Origin: Palsa-504 sp963822765
Lineage (GTDB): Bacteria; Actinomycetota; Actinomycetes; Streptosporangiales; Streptosporangiaceae
Reading direction: 5' to 3'
Length of the DNA stretch: 64,000 nucleotides
Assembly: GCA_963822765.1 (NCBI GenBank)
Contig: CAWGJL010000033.1
Coordinates: 48,962 to 112,961 of the forward strand
A model generated the notes under the pieces. The model was not told the DNA's origin. It ran no database searches and saw only the letters and a program-made list of their open reading frames with translations. The first letter of the stretch is position 1. Each line of letters starts with the position of its first letter. Below, piece after piece: positions 52,994-60,503 of the stretch. Made by a program: the position numbers and the translations under genes.

Positions 52994-53473
52994 TCAGGCC
53001 TGCTGCTCGGCGGCGCGGCGGTCGAGGTCCCGTGGGCTGCGGTTGGGGGCGCCGGGGCCGCCCTCGGCGAGTTCCCGCAGGCTGGTGTGAACGAAGTGGT
53101 CCCAGCTGCGGCTGCACATGTCCTTGCACTCGAGCTCGTCGTTAAGGCCGAGGTGCTCAAAGGTGAGCTCGCAGGCACCGTCGTCGAGGGGCGTGATCGT
53201 GAAGGTGGGCTGTGTACCGACCCAGTCCTCCATGAAGGTGCACTCGGCCACCGTCCAGCGGACCGTCGTCGGGCGGGTTGCCTCGTCGACCTGGATCAGA
53301 AGCGGCCGCTCGCCCGCCACCATCGGGAAGCGCAGCTCACCGCCGGTCAGGCCCGAGCCGGTCACCGGGCTCCACCACGCGGCGAGCGCCTCGGCGGTGG
53401 TAACGGCGTCGAACACGACGTCGGCGGGGGCGTTTACCTGGACGGTCGTGCGGTAGTCCTTGGTCGCGGTCAC
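52994..53473 (-). CDS. SRPBCC (AHSA1-like) domain protein
   Basis: This is the first gene of the ArsR operon, 159 residues. TTVQVNAPADVVFDAVTTAEALAAWWSPVTGSG is the characteristic N-terminal half, and CSRSWDHFVHTSLRELAEGGPG the C-terminal helix. It differs clearly from the second SRPBCC protein. The GTG at 53473 has AAGGAG eight bases before it; the longer frame upstream crosses the operator and is rejected. A palindrome 40 bases upstream probably binds the ArsR protein. Confidence 0.9.
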   Translation of the reverse strand: MTATKDYRTTVQVNAPADVVFDAVTTAEALAAWWSPVTGSGLTGGELRFPMVAGERPLLIQVDEATRPTTVRWTVAECTFMEDWVGTQPTFTITPLDDGACELTFEHLGLNDELECKDMCSRSWDHFVHTSLRELAEGGPGAPNRSPRDLDRRAAEQQA

Positions 53474-53512
53474 TGGTGATGCTCCTTGCGGTTGACGTGA
53501 GTAATGCAACTG

Positions 53513-53539
53513 ACTGGTTGCTAATATATGGCAACCAGT
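53513..53539. promoter_or_regulatory. ArsR-type operator
   Basis: ACTGGTTGC-TAATATATG-GCAACCAGT is a perfect 9-bp inverted repeat with a 9-base AT-rich centre, 40 bases upstream of the SRPBCC-SRPBCC-ArsR operon. Further half-sites, GCAACTGAC and AGGTTGC, flank it. The centre could carry the -10 element. Confidence 0.7.
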
Positions 53540-53991
53540 AGGTTGCGTCAAGAGGTTCTCCGCGCCGGGCGAGCGATGGCCTCGTCGGCACGTCCAGGAG
53601 GGGCAGCCCTCGGCCGGCGGGTCAGTCCCGCCCCCCTGTTTCATAGGCGAGGGCCTGTGAAACAGGCCGGCCGCCAGATGCCGAACAGGGCCAAACGTGT
53701 TTCACCGGTTGTGGCATACGGCCGGGCGATGACACACCCTCATGAAACGATCCGCGGGTGAGCGAGAACGACTTCCTGCGCGTCGAGGCGAACGGCTGCC
53801 CGATGTCCTTCTGCGCGGCCACGCTCAGTCAGGTCAGCCTCGAAGTGGCGGCCGGCCATCTGCTCCGGATTCATCGGCGGAGGAGCCCGCCGGGTGCGCC
53901 GGCGCCTCCTCCTGTCATACGCGCGAAGCGGATCCGCCACGCTGTGGCGGGCGCGCATCCGTCCGAGGGGTGTACGGCGGCGCGGGAGCTC
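53540..53991. other. Intergenic region with a doubtful small ORF
   Basis: CTGTTTCA and TGAAACAG form an inverted repeat near 53637-53668. A GTG at 53758 opens a frame whose first 40 residues (MSENDFLRVEANGCPMSFCA onward) look protein-like. It then becomes Pro/Arg-rich and runs antisense into the hydrolase gene, so it may be a truncated gene. Nothing else is recognisable. Confidence 0.4.
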
Positions 53992-54852
53992 TCAGAGAAA
54001 CTCCAGAGCCCGCTGGACGAAGTCCTCGTGGAACTGGAACACGCCGCCGTGCCCGGCGTCGGGATAGAGGACGAGCTGGCTGTCGGGGAGCCGCCGGTCG
54101 AGGTCGACGGTGTTCTTGGAGGGCACCATCTTGTCGCTCTCGCCGTTCATGACGAGCACCGGCTGGTGGATGCTCGCGAGGTCGGCGGGCTTCTGCCGGC
54201 CCCACCGGTGGATGGCCTTGAGCTGGGCGCGGAATGAGCCTACGGAGATGGCCTTGTCGCGGTCGCTGGTGCGTTCCTGCAACCGTGCCAGGAACTCCTT
54301 CCCGGCCCGGCGCCCGCTCGCGGTCCTGGTGAAGAACAGGAACTGCTTGGGGTCCTGGCGGGTGAGCAGTCCCCGCGCGGTGTCCAGGTAGGAGATGCGG
54401 GTCACCTTGTCGATGCCCTCGCCGCCCGCGGGGCCGGTTCCGGCGAGGATCATCTTGCGCACGAGCTGCGGCTCCTGCTGCGCGATCACCTGGGCGATCA
54501 TGCCGCCCATGGAGAACCCGAACAGGTCGACCTGATCGAAGCCGAGGGCGCGGATGAAGGTGACGGCGTCCCTGGCCATCTCCTGGATGGTCGCCGGCGT
54601 CGAGCCGCTGGAGGCGCCGACGCCCCGGTTGTCGAAGGTAATGACCGGGTGCTGGGCGGCGATCCCGTCCACGACCCGGGGGTCCCAGTTGTCCAGGACC
54701 GCCGCCAGGTGGGTGAGGAAGACCACCGGCACCCCCGTGCCCGGGCCGAGCTGACGGTAGGCGAACTCCACTCCGCCCGCGGAGAGTCTGCGCGTGGGGA
54801 CGTCGGTCCACGACGTCATCGAGCCGTTGTGCGCCTCTGGTGACTTGTTCAT
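53992..54852 (-). CDS. Alpha/beta-hydrolase
   Basis: This 286-residue hydrolase resembles chloroperoxidase or esterase-type members. VVFLTHLAAVLDNWDPRVV carries the oxyanion region, VDLFGFSMGGMIAQ the nucleophile Ser, LVMNGESDKMVP the acid, and PDAGHGGVFQFHEDFV the His. The strand after the nucleophile is typical. The ATG at 54852 follows GAAGGA at nine bases. It lies in the putative island and is separated from the SDR gene by a transposase scrap. Confidence 0.9.
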   Translation of the reverse strand: MNKSPEAHNGSMTSWTDVPTRRLSAGGVEFAYRQLGPGTGVPVVFLTHLAAVLDNWDPRVVDGIAAQHPVITFDNRGVGASSGSTPATIQEMARDAVTFIRALGFDQVDLFGFSMGGMIAQVIAQQEPQLVRKMILAGTGPAGGEGIDKVTRISYLDTARGLLTRQDPKQFLFFTRTASGRRAGKEFLARLQERTSDRDKAISVGSFRAQLKAIHRWGRQKPADLASIHQPVLVMNGESDKMVPSKNTVDLDRRLPDSQLVLYPDAGHGGVFQFHEDFVQRALEFL

Positions 54853-55024
54853 GATCGCGTTCCTTCTCTCATTGCTCAGCTGCTGTTGGCAGGTATCGCC
54901 TGCGGGTGCCAAAAACCTCGTCCGTCCTGGTCATGGCCACTTTGATCATCGAAACACGATTGCCGATGCAATCCCGAGCCTCGGTCCCGAGGCGACGGTG
55001 ATCTACGCTGAGCACTGCGCGACG

Positions 55025-55135
55025 ATGAACCATGCGCTGTTTCGACTGACCTAGCTCGGTGTGACCAACGCGCTCGCGTTGCTGCGGCTGCTGCCGATGA
55101 GCAACGAGGACAAAGACCCCGAAATCCTAAGTTGA
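55025..55135 (+). mobile_element. Remnant of an integrase/transposase N-terminus
   Basis: One frame reads MNHALFRLT, a TAG stop, then LGVTNALALLRLLPMSNEDK and DPEIL before a stop. Actinobacterial rve-type transposases commonly begin with RLTYLGVTNxFALLRLLPxSDRDKDxEILALRHQ, so a Tyr codon has become TAG and the rest is deleted. It ends four bases before the 3' end of the convergent SDR gene. Confidence 0.6.
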
Positions 55136-55138
55136 GCG

Positions 55139-55957
55139 TCAGTTCGGCATCCGGTTGAATCTGCGGACGATGCGGTCGAAGATCCGGGCCGGAAGGACGC
55201 GGTGGAGCACGCTGATGCTTGCGGCCGTCGAGCCGGCGGTGCGCCGCAGTTTCGGGTTCCGGTCGGTGGCCGCCGTGACGATCACCTTGGCCACGACGGC
55301 GGGATCGTCGCCACCGCTGGTGTTTTTCGCCAGCACCTCGTCGAAGGTGCGCCGTCCCGACGCGTAGAGCGGCATGGGGGTGTCGCCCTGGACGCTGTGG
55401 TCCCCGAACGGGGTATTGATCGGGCCGGGCTCGACGAGCAGGATCCGGACGCCGTGCTCGCGGACCTCGTGGTCCAGCGACCCGGAGTAGCCCTCGACCG
55501 CGTGCTTGGTCGCGGTGTAGATGGCCATGAACGGGCTGGGGACGAACCCGCTGAGGGAGGAGACGTTGATGACGCGTCCGCGCTGTTGAGCGCGCATGTG
55601 CGGCAGGACCGCCTTGGTCATCCGCATGACGCCGTAGACGTTGATGTCGAAGACGTCCTGTGTCCGGGCGACGGAGAACTCCTCGGCGGCGCCGTTGGCG
55701 CCGACGCCGGCGTTGTTGACCAGGACGTCGATGCGCCCGAACCGGTCGATCACCTGCTTGACCACGGAAGCGACCGATTCGTCGCTGGTCACGTCGAGGT
55801 CGAGGTAGGTCACCCCGGCGGGCGCGGTGACTCGCGCGGTGTTGCGGCCGGTTCCGATCACCTCGAAACCCGCGCCGGCGAGCGCGATCGCCGTCGCCTT
55901 GCCGATGCCTGAGGACGCGCCCGTCACGAGCGCCACCGGCCGGTTCGTCGTCATCAT
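55139..55957 (-). CDS. Short-chain dehydrogenase/reductase
   Basis: This 272-residue Rossmann oxidoreductase has the cofactor motif VTGASSGIGKATA, then NNAG, a catalytic Ser in NVSSLSGF and YTATK with Tyr and Lys. The substrate is unknown. The C-terminal RRTAGSTAASISVLHRVLPARIFDRIVRRF resembles classical SDRs of the oxidoreductase group used in small-molecule metabolism. The start is one of two adjacent ATGs. The upstream region carries TTACGTTCG repeats like those before the TetR gene, so the TetR protein probably represses it. Confidence 0.92.
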   Translation of the reverse strand: MMTTNRPVALVTGASSGIGKATAIALAGAGFEVIGTGRNTARVTAPAGVTYLDLDVTSDESVASVVKQVIDRFGRIDVLVNNAGVGANGAAEEFSVARTQDVFDINVYGVMRMTKAVLPHMRAQQRGRVINVSSLSGFVPSPFMAIYTATKHAVEGYSGSLDHEVREHGVRILLVEPGPINTPFGDHSVQGDTPMPLYASGRRTFDEVLAKNTSGGDDPAVVAKVIVTAATDRNPKLRRTAGSTAASISVLHRVLPARIFDRIVRRFNRMPN

Positions 55958-55977
55958 GAATTCCTGACCTCATTGGA

Positions 55978-56004
55978 TTACGTTCGATTGACTTACGTTC
56001 GTAA
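55978..56004. promoter_or_regulatory. TetR-type operator before the SDR gene
   Basis: TTACGTTCGATT (55978-55989) and TTACGTTCGTAA (55993-56004) lie directly upstream of the SDR start. The second is palindromic. A third copy, TTACGTCCGTAC, is at 56247-56258 before the intact TetR gene, so one repressor may bind both. Confidence 0.6.
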
Positions 56005-56065
56005 TACCATATGCTGAGCAGCGATAGATGGCAAGCATCCTCCTGGAAGAGAGGATCCACCGGTT

Positions 56066-56242
56066 GCGGTACGGGAAGCGGAAGAGACGCAAGCGGCCGG
56101 CGGGGCGCGGATCCTCGAGACGGCCGCCCGCCGGGTCAAGCGAGACGGCATCCACGGCCCGGGGATCGCCGCGCTCATGGCGGAGGCGGGACTCGCCAGA
56201 CGGCACCGCACCGCCGCCGGGCTGCCGTCCGGACGGGCATAA
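56066..56242 (+). pseudogene. Truncated duplicate of the TetR gene
   Basis: One frame reads ARILETAARRVKRDGIHGPG and IAALMAEAGL, then loses similarity and stops at TAA. The intact gene downstream has RIIETASRRLKRDGIDGSGV and ATLMADAGL at the same place. The recognition helix and ligand domain are missing. It lies between the SDR promoter and the intact TetR gene, so a tandem duplication with deletion is likely. Confidence 0.7.
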
Positions 56243-56246
56243 TAGA

Positions 56247-56258
56247 TTACGTCCGTAC
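56247..56258. promoter_or_regulatory. Operator before the intact TetR gene
   Basis: TTACGTCCGTAC matches the palindrome before the SDR gene at 10 of 12 positions. It is 60 bases upstream of the TetR start and suits autoregulation. Confidence 0.5.
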
Positions 56259-56318
56259 TATCATTGCCGGCGAGCACCGGCGGACGGCAAGTGGTCCTTG
56301 CGGCGGGCAGAGGAGCGT

Positions 56319-56906
56319 ATGGCGCGGTACGGGAAAGAACACAAGCAGGTGACCAGGCAGCGGATCATCGAGACGGCCAGCCGCCGGCTCAAGCGCGACG
56401 GCATCGACGGCTCCGGGGTCGCCACGCTCATGGCCGACGCCGGGCTGACCAACGGCGCCTTCTACGCCCACTTCCCATCCAAGGAAGACCTGGTCGCCAC
56501 CGCGGTCGCCGACCAGCTCCGCGAACAGCGCGAAAGCCTCAGCGCGGTGGCGCCCGGCCGCGCCGGAGCCGAGCAGTACGTGCGTGAATACCTCTCGGTC
56601 CAGCACCGCGACAACCCCGCCGACGGCTGCCCGTCCGCCGCCCTGCTCGACGAGATCGGCCGCTGCACCGACGCCACCAGGCAGGCGTACACCGACGGCC
56701 TGCTGGCCGTCATCGACGACGTCGCCGCCCGCCTGGCGCCACACGATCCGCCCTCGGCACGCGCCAAGGCGCTCAGCGTCTTCGCCCTGATGGCCGGGAC
56801 ACTGCAGCTCTCCCGCGCCCTGGCCGACCGGCAGCTCGCCGATGAGGTCCTCGAGCAGGGCATCCAGAACGCCCTGGTGCTGCTGGGCGCCGGGCAACAG
56901 CGCTAA
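56319..56906 (+). CDS. TetR family transcriptional regulator
   Basis: This 195-residue repressor has the HTH MADAGLTNGAFYAHFPSKEDLV (about 38-60), as in the AcrR/YxaF-like group whose C-terminal domain starts near DNPADGCPSAALLDEIGR. ATG 56319 follows AGAGGAG. Shared operator motifs suggest it controls itself and the divergent SDR gene, and perhaps senses the SDR substrate. Confidence 0.93.
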   Translation: MARYGKEHKQVTRQRIIETASRRLKRDGIDGSGVATLMADAGLTNGAFYAHFPSKEDLVATAVADQLREQRESLSAVAPGRAGAEQYVREYLSVQHRDNPADGCPSAALLDEIGRCTDATRQAYTDGLLAVIDDVAARLAPHDPPSARAKALSVFALMAGTLQLSRALADRQLADEVLEQGIQNALVLLGAGQQR

Positions 56907-57031
56907 CACGCCGCACCACCGGCCCGAAGCCATGAAATCCGGCTTTCCCGGCACCGTCCCGCAGGCGCAGCGGCCACTCCTCGCGCTGCTGCCGCCAGCT
57001 GTGGCACGGCGTAGTAGAGCCAGCATTAAAA

Positions 57032-57059
57032 TTGACGATGTAGCGCGCCGCACTACAAT
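57032..57059 (+). promoter_or_regulatory. Consensus promoter of the toxin-antitoxin pair
   Basis: TTGACG (57032-57037) and TACAAT (57054-57059) are 16 bases apart. The -10 ends seven bases before ATG 57067, so the transcript would start at or next to the ATG and be leaderless. TGTAG-N9-CTACA overlaps the promoter and may be an operator. Confidence 0.65.
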
Positions 57060-57066
57060 GAACTAC

Positions 57067-57480
57067 ATGAGCCATCCGCTAAGCGTCCGTCTGAACGATG
57101 CGACTATCGCGCGCCTGGGCAGGCACGCCAAGAGAGTGCATCTTGCGCCTCGCACCCTCGCGCAGCGTTACGTCGAAGAGGGCCTGCGCATGGATGAGCA
57201 TCCGTTCGTCCGGTTCGCCGACGGGCAGGCCGGCCGACGGGCGCGGCTGGTGGGAACGGGTAAAGATGTCTGGGAGGTTATCGCCACCGTCCGCGACAAC
57301 GGCGGCGATGCTGCCGAGGCAGCCCGCTACCTGGAGATACCGCTCGCCTTCGTTCAGGCTGCCATCACCTACTACGGCGCCTACCAGGACGAAATCGACC
57401 AGTGGATCGAGGCCAACGAGCAGGAGGCCGCCGAAGCCAGTGCTGCCTGGTCCGCGGGACAGGCCGCGGTCAGGCAGTGA
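57067..57480 (+). CDS. DUF433-type antitoxin
   Basis: This 137-residue protein has a ribbon-helix-helix-like opening (LSVRLNDATIARLGRHAKRVHLAPRTLAQRYVEEGL) and a DUF433-like HTH (DVWEVIATVRDNGGDAAEAARYLEIPLAFVQAAITYYGAY). It is followed by a DUF5615 PIN-like gene with a GTGA overlap. DUF433-DUF5615 pairs are recognised toxin-antitoxin candidates. ATG 57067 is preferred over 57058 because of the promoter spacing. Confidence 0.85.
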   Translation: MSHPLSVRLNDATIARLGRHAKRVHLAPRTLAQRYVEEGLRMDEHPFVRFADGQAGRRARLVGTGKDVWEVIATVRDNGGDAAEAARYLEIPLAFVQAAITYYGAYQDEIDQWIEANEQEAAEASAAWSAGQAAVRQ

Positions 57481-57836
57481 GACTGCTGCTCGACGAGATG
57501 CTGTCCCCCGTCATCGCCCGCGAACTGTGCGCGCGAGGTCACGATGTCCAGGCCGTGGCCGGCCACCCCGAGGGGGAAGCCCTCTCCGATCCTGACGTGC
57601 TGGCGCTCGCCCGAGCGGAACGGCGCGCCGTTGTCACCAGCAACATCCGCGACTTCCGCCCGCTCTACGTCGAGGCCATGCTGCCCGGCGGCCCAGGACA
57701 CTACGGCATGATCTTCATGCCGGGCACCTACCGCCGCACCACGAACGACATCGGCCGGATCGTCGCAGCCCTCGAAGCCAAGCTCGGCCAATACCCCGGC
57801 CAGGACGACCTCGCCAACGCCGAGGAATGGCTGTAA
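57477..57836 (+). CDS. DUF5615 family PIN-like toxin
   Basis: This 119-residue protein begins RLLLDEMLSPVIARELCARGHDV, then DPDVLALARAERRAVVTSNIRDF, the acidic pattern of DUF5615/Mut7-C PIN-like nucleases. The GTG start overlaps the antitoxin stop. Its 3' end abuts the tRNA-His fragment at the island boundary, so it would be the last gene of the island. Confidence 0.88.
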   Translation: MRLLLDEMLSPVIARELCARGHDVQAVAGHPEGEALSDPDVLALARAERRAVVTSNIRDFRPLYVEAMLPGGPGHYGMIFMPGTYRRTTNDIGRIVAALEAKLGQYPGQDDLANAEEWL

Positions 57837-57838
57837 CT

Positions 57839-57890
57839 CCACCACGCCGTTGCGGTCCTGGGTTCGAATCCCCCGGTTCACCCCTCGTTT
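57839..57890 (+). other. Degenerate 3' part of tRNA-His (candidate att site)
   Basis: TTGCGGTCCTGGG, TTCGAATCCCC and TTCACCCC-TCGTTT align with the anticodon arm, T arm, acceptor end and 3' flank of the tRNA-His at 51444-51521. A nine-base gap falls before the T loop and there are several substitutions. It cannot fold as a complete tRNA. With the intact tRNA it brackets 6.3 kb of accessory genes. Confidence 0.65.
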
Positions 57891-57955
57891 CGCGGAGATT
57901 GCTACGAGGACCTGCGCGGGAACGCGAAGGGCGCGCGTTCCCCGTCCGTCCTCGG

Positions 57956-58774
57956 TCATTTGCGGACGAGCATCACTTCGGTGTCACCGGGCCAGTCCCA
58001 GAAAACGCCGTCGGGAGATCGCTCCCTCAGCAGCTCTCGCACCTCGCCGGCGAATTCCTCGACCCGGTCGCCGAACAGGTGCGGTGCGGCGAAAGACATG
58101 GAGAAGTAATTGGACAGTACGCCCTCGATATCCCGCACGCGGTCAGGGATGCCGGGGGCGAAGATCACCCGTGGCGCGCCGAACCGGGTACTGGCCAGGG
58201 CGTCCTGGAGGCTGAGGGCCTGAGCCGGCGCGGTGCTCTGGCCCGCTCGCCTCGTCGATCCGAGATACTTCCGCACCAGCTCCCTGATCTCATCGTGCGG
58301 AATCCGCGGCGGCCCGGGGCCCGGCGGGACGGCCCGCCCCCCGGCCTGATGCCCGACCAGGGCCAGCGCGCCGCCCGGCTCCACCATGTCGTACACCGCC
58401 TCGGCCACCGGAACCTCGTCGGTCCAGTAGAACGACTGGCCGAACGTGACCAGCCGGTACGGTCCCGGTGCCACCGCGGGAAGCTCCTCGGCCCGGCCCT
58501 GGATCCAGGTGATGTCCGCGATGTCCCGCTCCTGGGCGGCCCGGCGGCCCTCGGCGATCATCGCCGGATCGGGGTCAAGGCCGACGGCGCCCTCGAACAG
58601 GCGGGCCAGTCGTACGGTGAGGATGCCGGGACCGCACCCGACGTCCAGGAGCCTTCCGCCGCCATCCAGGCCGAGTTCCGCTGTCAGGAGAGCCTCGAGC
58701 CGTGGGGAGTAGGGAGGCCTTCCGCGCCGGTAGTGGACAGCCGCGCCTTCATAGAACGAAGGGTCATATCGCAC
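57956..58774 (-). CDS. Class I SAM-dependent methyltransferase
   Basis: This 272-residue enzyme has the SAM-binding GGRLLDVGCGPGILTVRLA (about 38-56) and acidic motif II in GAVGLDPDPAM. The opening RYDPSFYEGAAVHYRRGRPPYSPRLEALL is shared with many actinobacterial methyltransferases of unknown substrate. The GTG start is used. It is the first gene outside the putative island. Confidence 0.9.
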   Translation of the reverse strand: MRYDPSFYEGAAVHYRRGRPPYSPRLEALLTAELGLDGGGRLLDVGCGPGILTVRLARLFEGAVGLDPDPAMIAEGRRAAQERDIADITWIQGRAEELPAVAPGPYRLVTFGQSFYWTDEVPVAEAVYDMVEPGGALALVGHQAGGRAVPPGPGPPRIPHDEIRELVRKYLGSTRRAGQSTAPAQALSLQDALASTRFGAPRVIFAPGIPDRVRDIEGVLSNYFSMSFAAPHLFGDRVEEFAGEVRELLRERSPDGVFWDWPGDTEVMLVRK

Positions 58775-58842
58775 CGCGGAACACTACCAAGCATCTCGCA
58801 CCGCCGCTGATGAGCTTGGCACTCCTCCTGAACCAGGCTGCT

Positions 58843-59298
58843 CTAGCCGGTGACCCAGGCGAGGATGTGGTCGTTGACCTCGGCGGGCTGTTCCAGCTGC
58901 AGGAAATGACCTGCGTGCTCGATCACGACCATGCGCGAGGAGGGGGCGAGCAGGCGCTCGGTGCCGCGGGCCAGCTCCACCCGGACGCAGCCGTCGTCGG
59001 CGCCGTGCAGGTACAGGGTGGGCTGCGGCGCCTGCCGGCCGGTGGCCTCCTGCTCGGCCGCGTAGCGCGCGGCGCCCGCGGAGGCCGCCGGCGGGTCCTG
59101 GATACCAAGGGCCCGGTAGTAGCCGCCCGCGGCGCGGTAGTAGCCGATCGCGGCGGCCAGGTTGGCGGGCTCGCGCAGGGACTCCTTGACCCGGGCCAGA
59201 TGGGCGCCGGCCGGGAAGCCGGGCGACCAGTCGGCCCAGAGCCTGTTGGCTCGCACCGTGGTCATGCGCAACGGAACCGGGGCAGTCATGGGCGACAC
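58843..59298 (-). pseudogene. Alpha/beta-hydrolase, C-terminal fragment
   Basis: About 150 codons cover the cap and C-terminal part: ARVKESLREPANLAAAIGYYRA, PTLYLHGADDGCVRVE (acid loop) and MVVIEHAGHFLQLEQPAEVN (catalytic His). The N-terminal half with the oxyanion hole and nucleophile elbow is absent, and only 130 bases separate it from the next gene. It cannot be an active hydrolase. Confidence 0.75.
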
Positions 59299-59429
59299 GC
59301 TACCCGCGCCGCGAATTTACCCCGGAGAATGTTCTGGCGGATGTGTCGAGTCCGGGGATGGTCGTTCGAGGCATAGGCAGAGGGCGGACCGGGCAGACGG
59401 TCCCCCGCAGCCGAAAGGGTTCGAAGGAC

Positions 59430-60104
59430 ATGACTATCCAGACCGCAACCGCTCCGGTCGCCGCCAGGACCTGCAGCCCGGAAGGGCGGGTGACCAGATC
59501 GCTGCTCGGCTACGGCCCGCTGGCCGGGACCGTCTTCGTGGGCTCGATCTTCCTCCAGGGCCTGACCCGGCGCGGGTTCAGCATCCCGCACGACGACGCC
59601 AGCCTGCTGGCCAACGGCCCGCTCGGCTGGATCCAGGTCGTCACGTTCCTGATGGCCGGGGCCATGGCGATCGCGGCCGCTGCCGGGGTGCGCCGGGCGC
59701 TGCCGAGCCGGTGGGCGCCCCGGCTGATCGGGCTGTACGGAGCCGGGCTGATGGCGGCCGGGGTGTTCCGCGCCGACCCGGCCAGCGGGTTCGGCCCGGG
59801 CGCCCCTGCCGGGAAGGCCGTCCACATCAGCTGGCACGGCGACGGGCACCTGATCGCGGCGAGCATCGGGTTCATCGCGGTGATCGCGGCCTGCTTCGTG
59901 GTGGCCCGTTACCTGTCCCGGGCCGGGCACCGCGGCCTGGCCATCTACTCCCGGATCACCGGGATCGCGTTCGGAGCCGCGTTCGCCGGGGTCGCCAGCG
60001 GCTCCAGTTCGCCCGCGATCGTGCTGCCGTTCTACGCCGCGGTGACCGCGATCTTCGCCTGGCTCGCCGTGGTCAGCGTCCACCTGTACCGGCGAGTGGC
60101 CTGA
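59430..60104 (+). CDS. DUF998 family membrane protein
   Basis: This 224-residue protein has about six transmembrane segments, with GLTRRGFSIPHDDASLLANGPLGWIQVVTFLMAGAM and FRADPASGFGPGAP...SWHGDGHLIAASIGFI as in DUF998. The function is unknown. The ATG at 59430 follows GAAGGAC. It lies 36 bases before the YCII gene and 400 before the ECF sigma gene, probably as one operon regulated by the sigma factor. Confidence 0.88.
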   Translation: MTIQTATAPVAARTCSPEGRVTRSLLGYGPLAGTVFVGSIFLQGLTRRGFSIPHDDASLLANGPLGWIQVVTFLMAGAMAIAAAAGVRRALPSRWAPRLIGLYGAGLMAAGVFRADPASGFGPGAPAGKAVHISWHGDGHLIAASIGFIAVIAACFVVARYLSRAGHRGLAIYSRITGIAFGAAFAGVASGSSSPAIVLPFYAAVTAIFAWLAVVSVHLYRRVA

Positions 60105-60140
60105 TATCCCTGGAAAAACTATCGAAGAGGAGCAACAACC

Positions 60141-60503
60141 ATGCGCTACATGATGCTGCTGTCCGGTACCAACCCGTCGGCCCCGCCGCCCCCCGAGCTG
60201 TTCGAAGCGATCATGAAGCTCGGCGGCGAGGCCACCGAGGCCGGCGTGCTGCTCGACACCGCGGGGCTGCTGCCCAGCGCCAGCGGCGCCCGGGTGTCGC
60301 TGGCCGGCGGCAAGCTGACGGTCACCGACGGGCCGTTCACCGAGTCCAAGGAACTGATCAGCTACGCCCTGTACGAAGTCCGGTCCCGGGAGGAGGCCAT
60401 CGAGTGGGCCTCCCGGTTCATCAAGGTCCACCGGGACCTGTGGCCGGGCTGGGAGGGACGCACCGACATCCTCCAGGTGATGGGCCCGCAGGCCAGTGGC
60501 TGA
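60141..60503 (+). CDS. YCII-related (DGPF) protein
   Basis: This 120-residue protein carries the YCII fold: RYMMLLSGTNPSAPPPPEL at the start and LTVTDGPFTESKELISYALYEV with the DGPF signature. In actinobacteria this protein is almost always the neighbour of an ECF42 sigma factor and is thought to act with it; the mechanism is unresolved. It overlaps the sigma gene by eight bases. Confidence 0.92.
   Translation: MRYMMLLSGTNPSAPPPPELFEAIMKLGGEATEAGVLLDTAGLLPSASGARVSLAGGKLTVTDGPFTESKELISYALYEVRSREEAIEWASRFIKVHRDLWPGWEGRTDILQVMGPQASG

Noticed and set aside
57839..57890. A second functional tRNA
   Set aside because: There is no acceptor 5' strand or D arm, and a nine-base gap precedes the T loop, so it cannot fold. 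It is treated as a tRNA-derived fragment.
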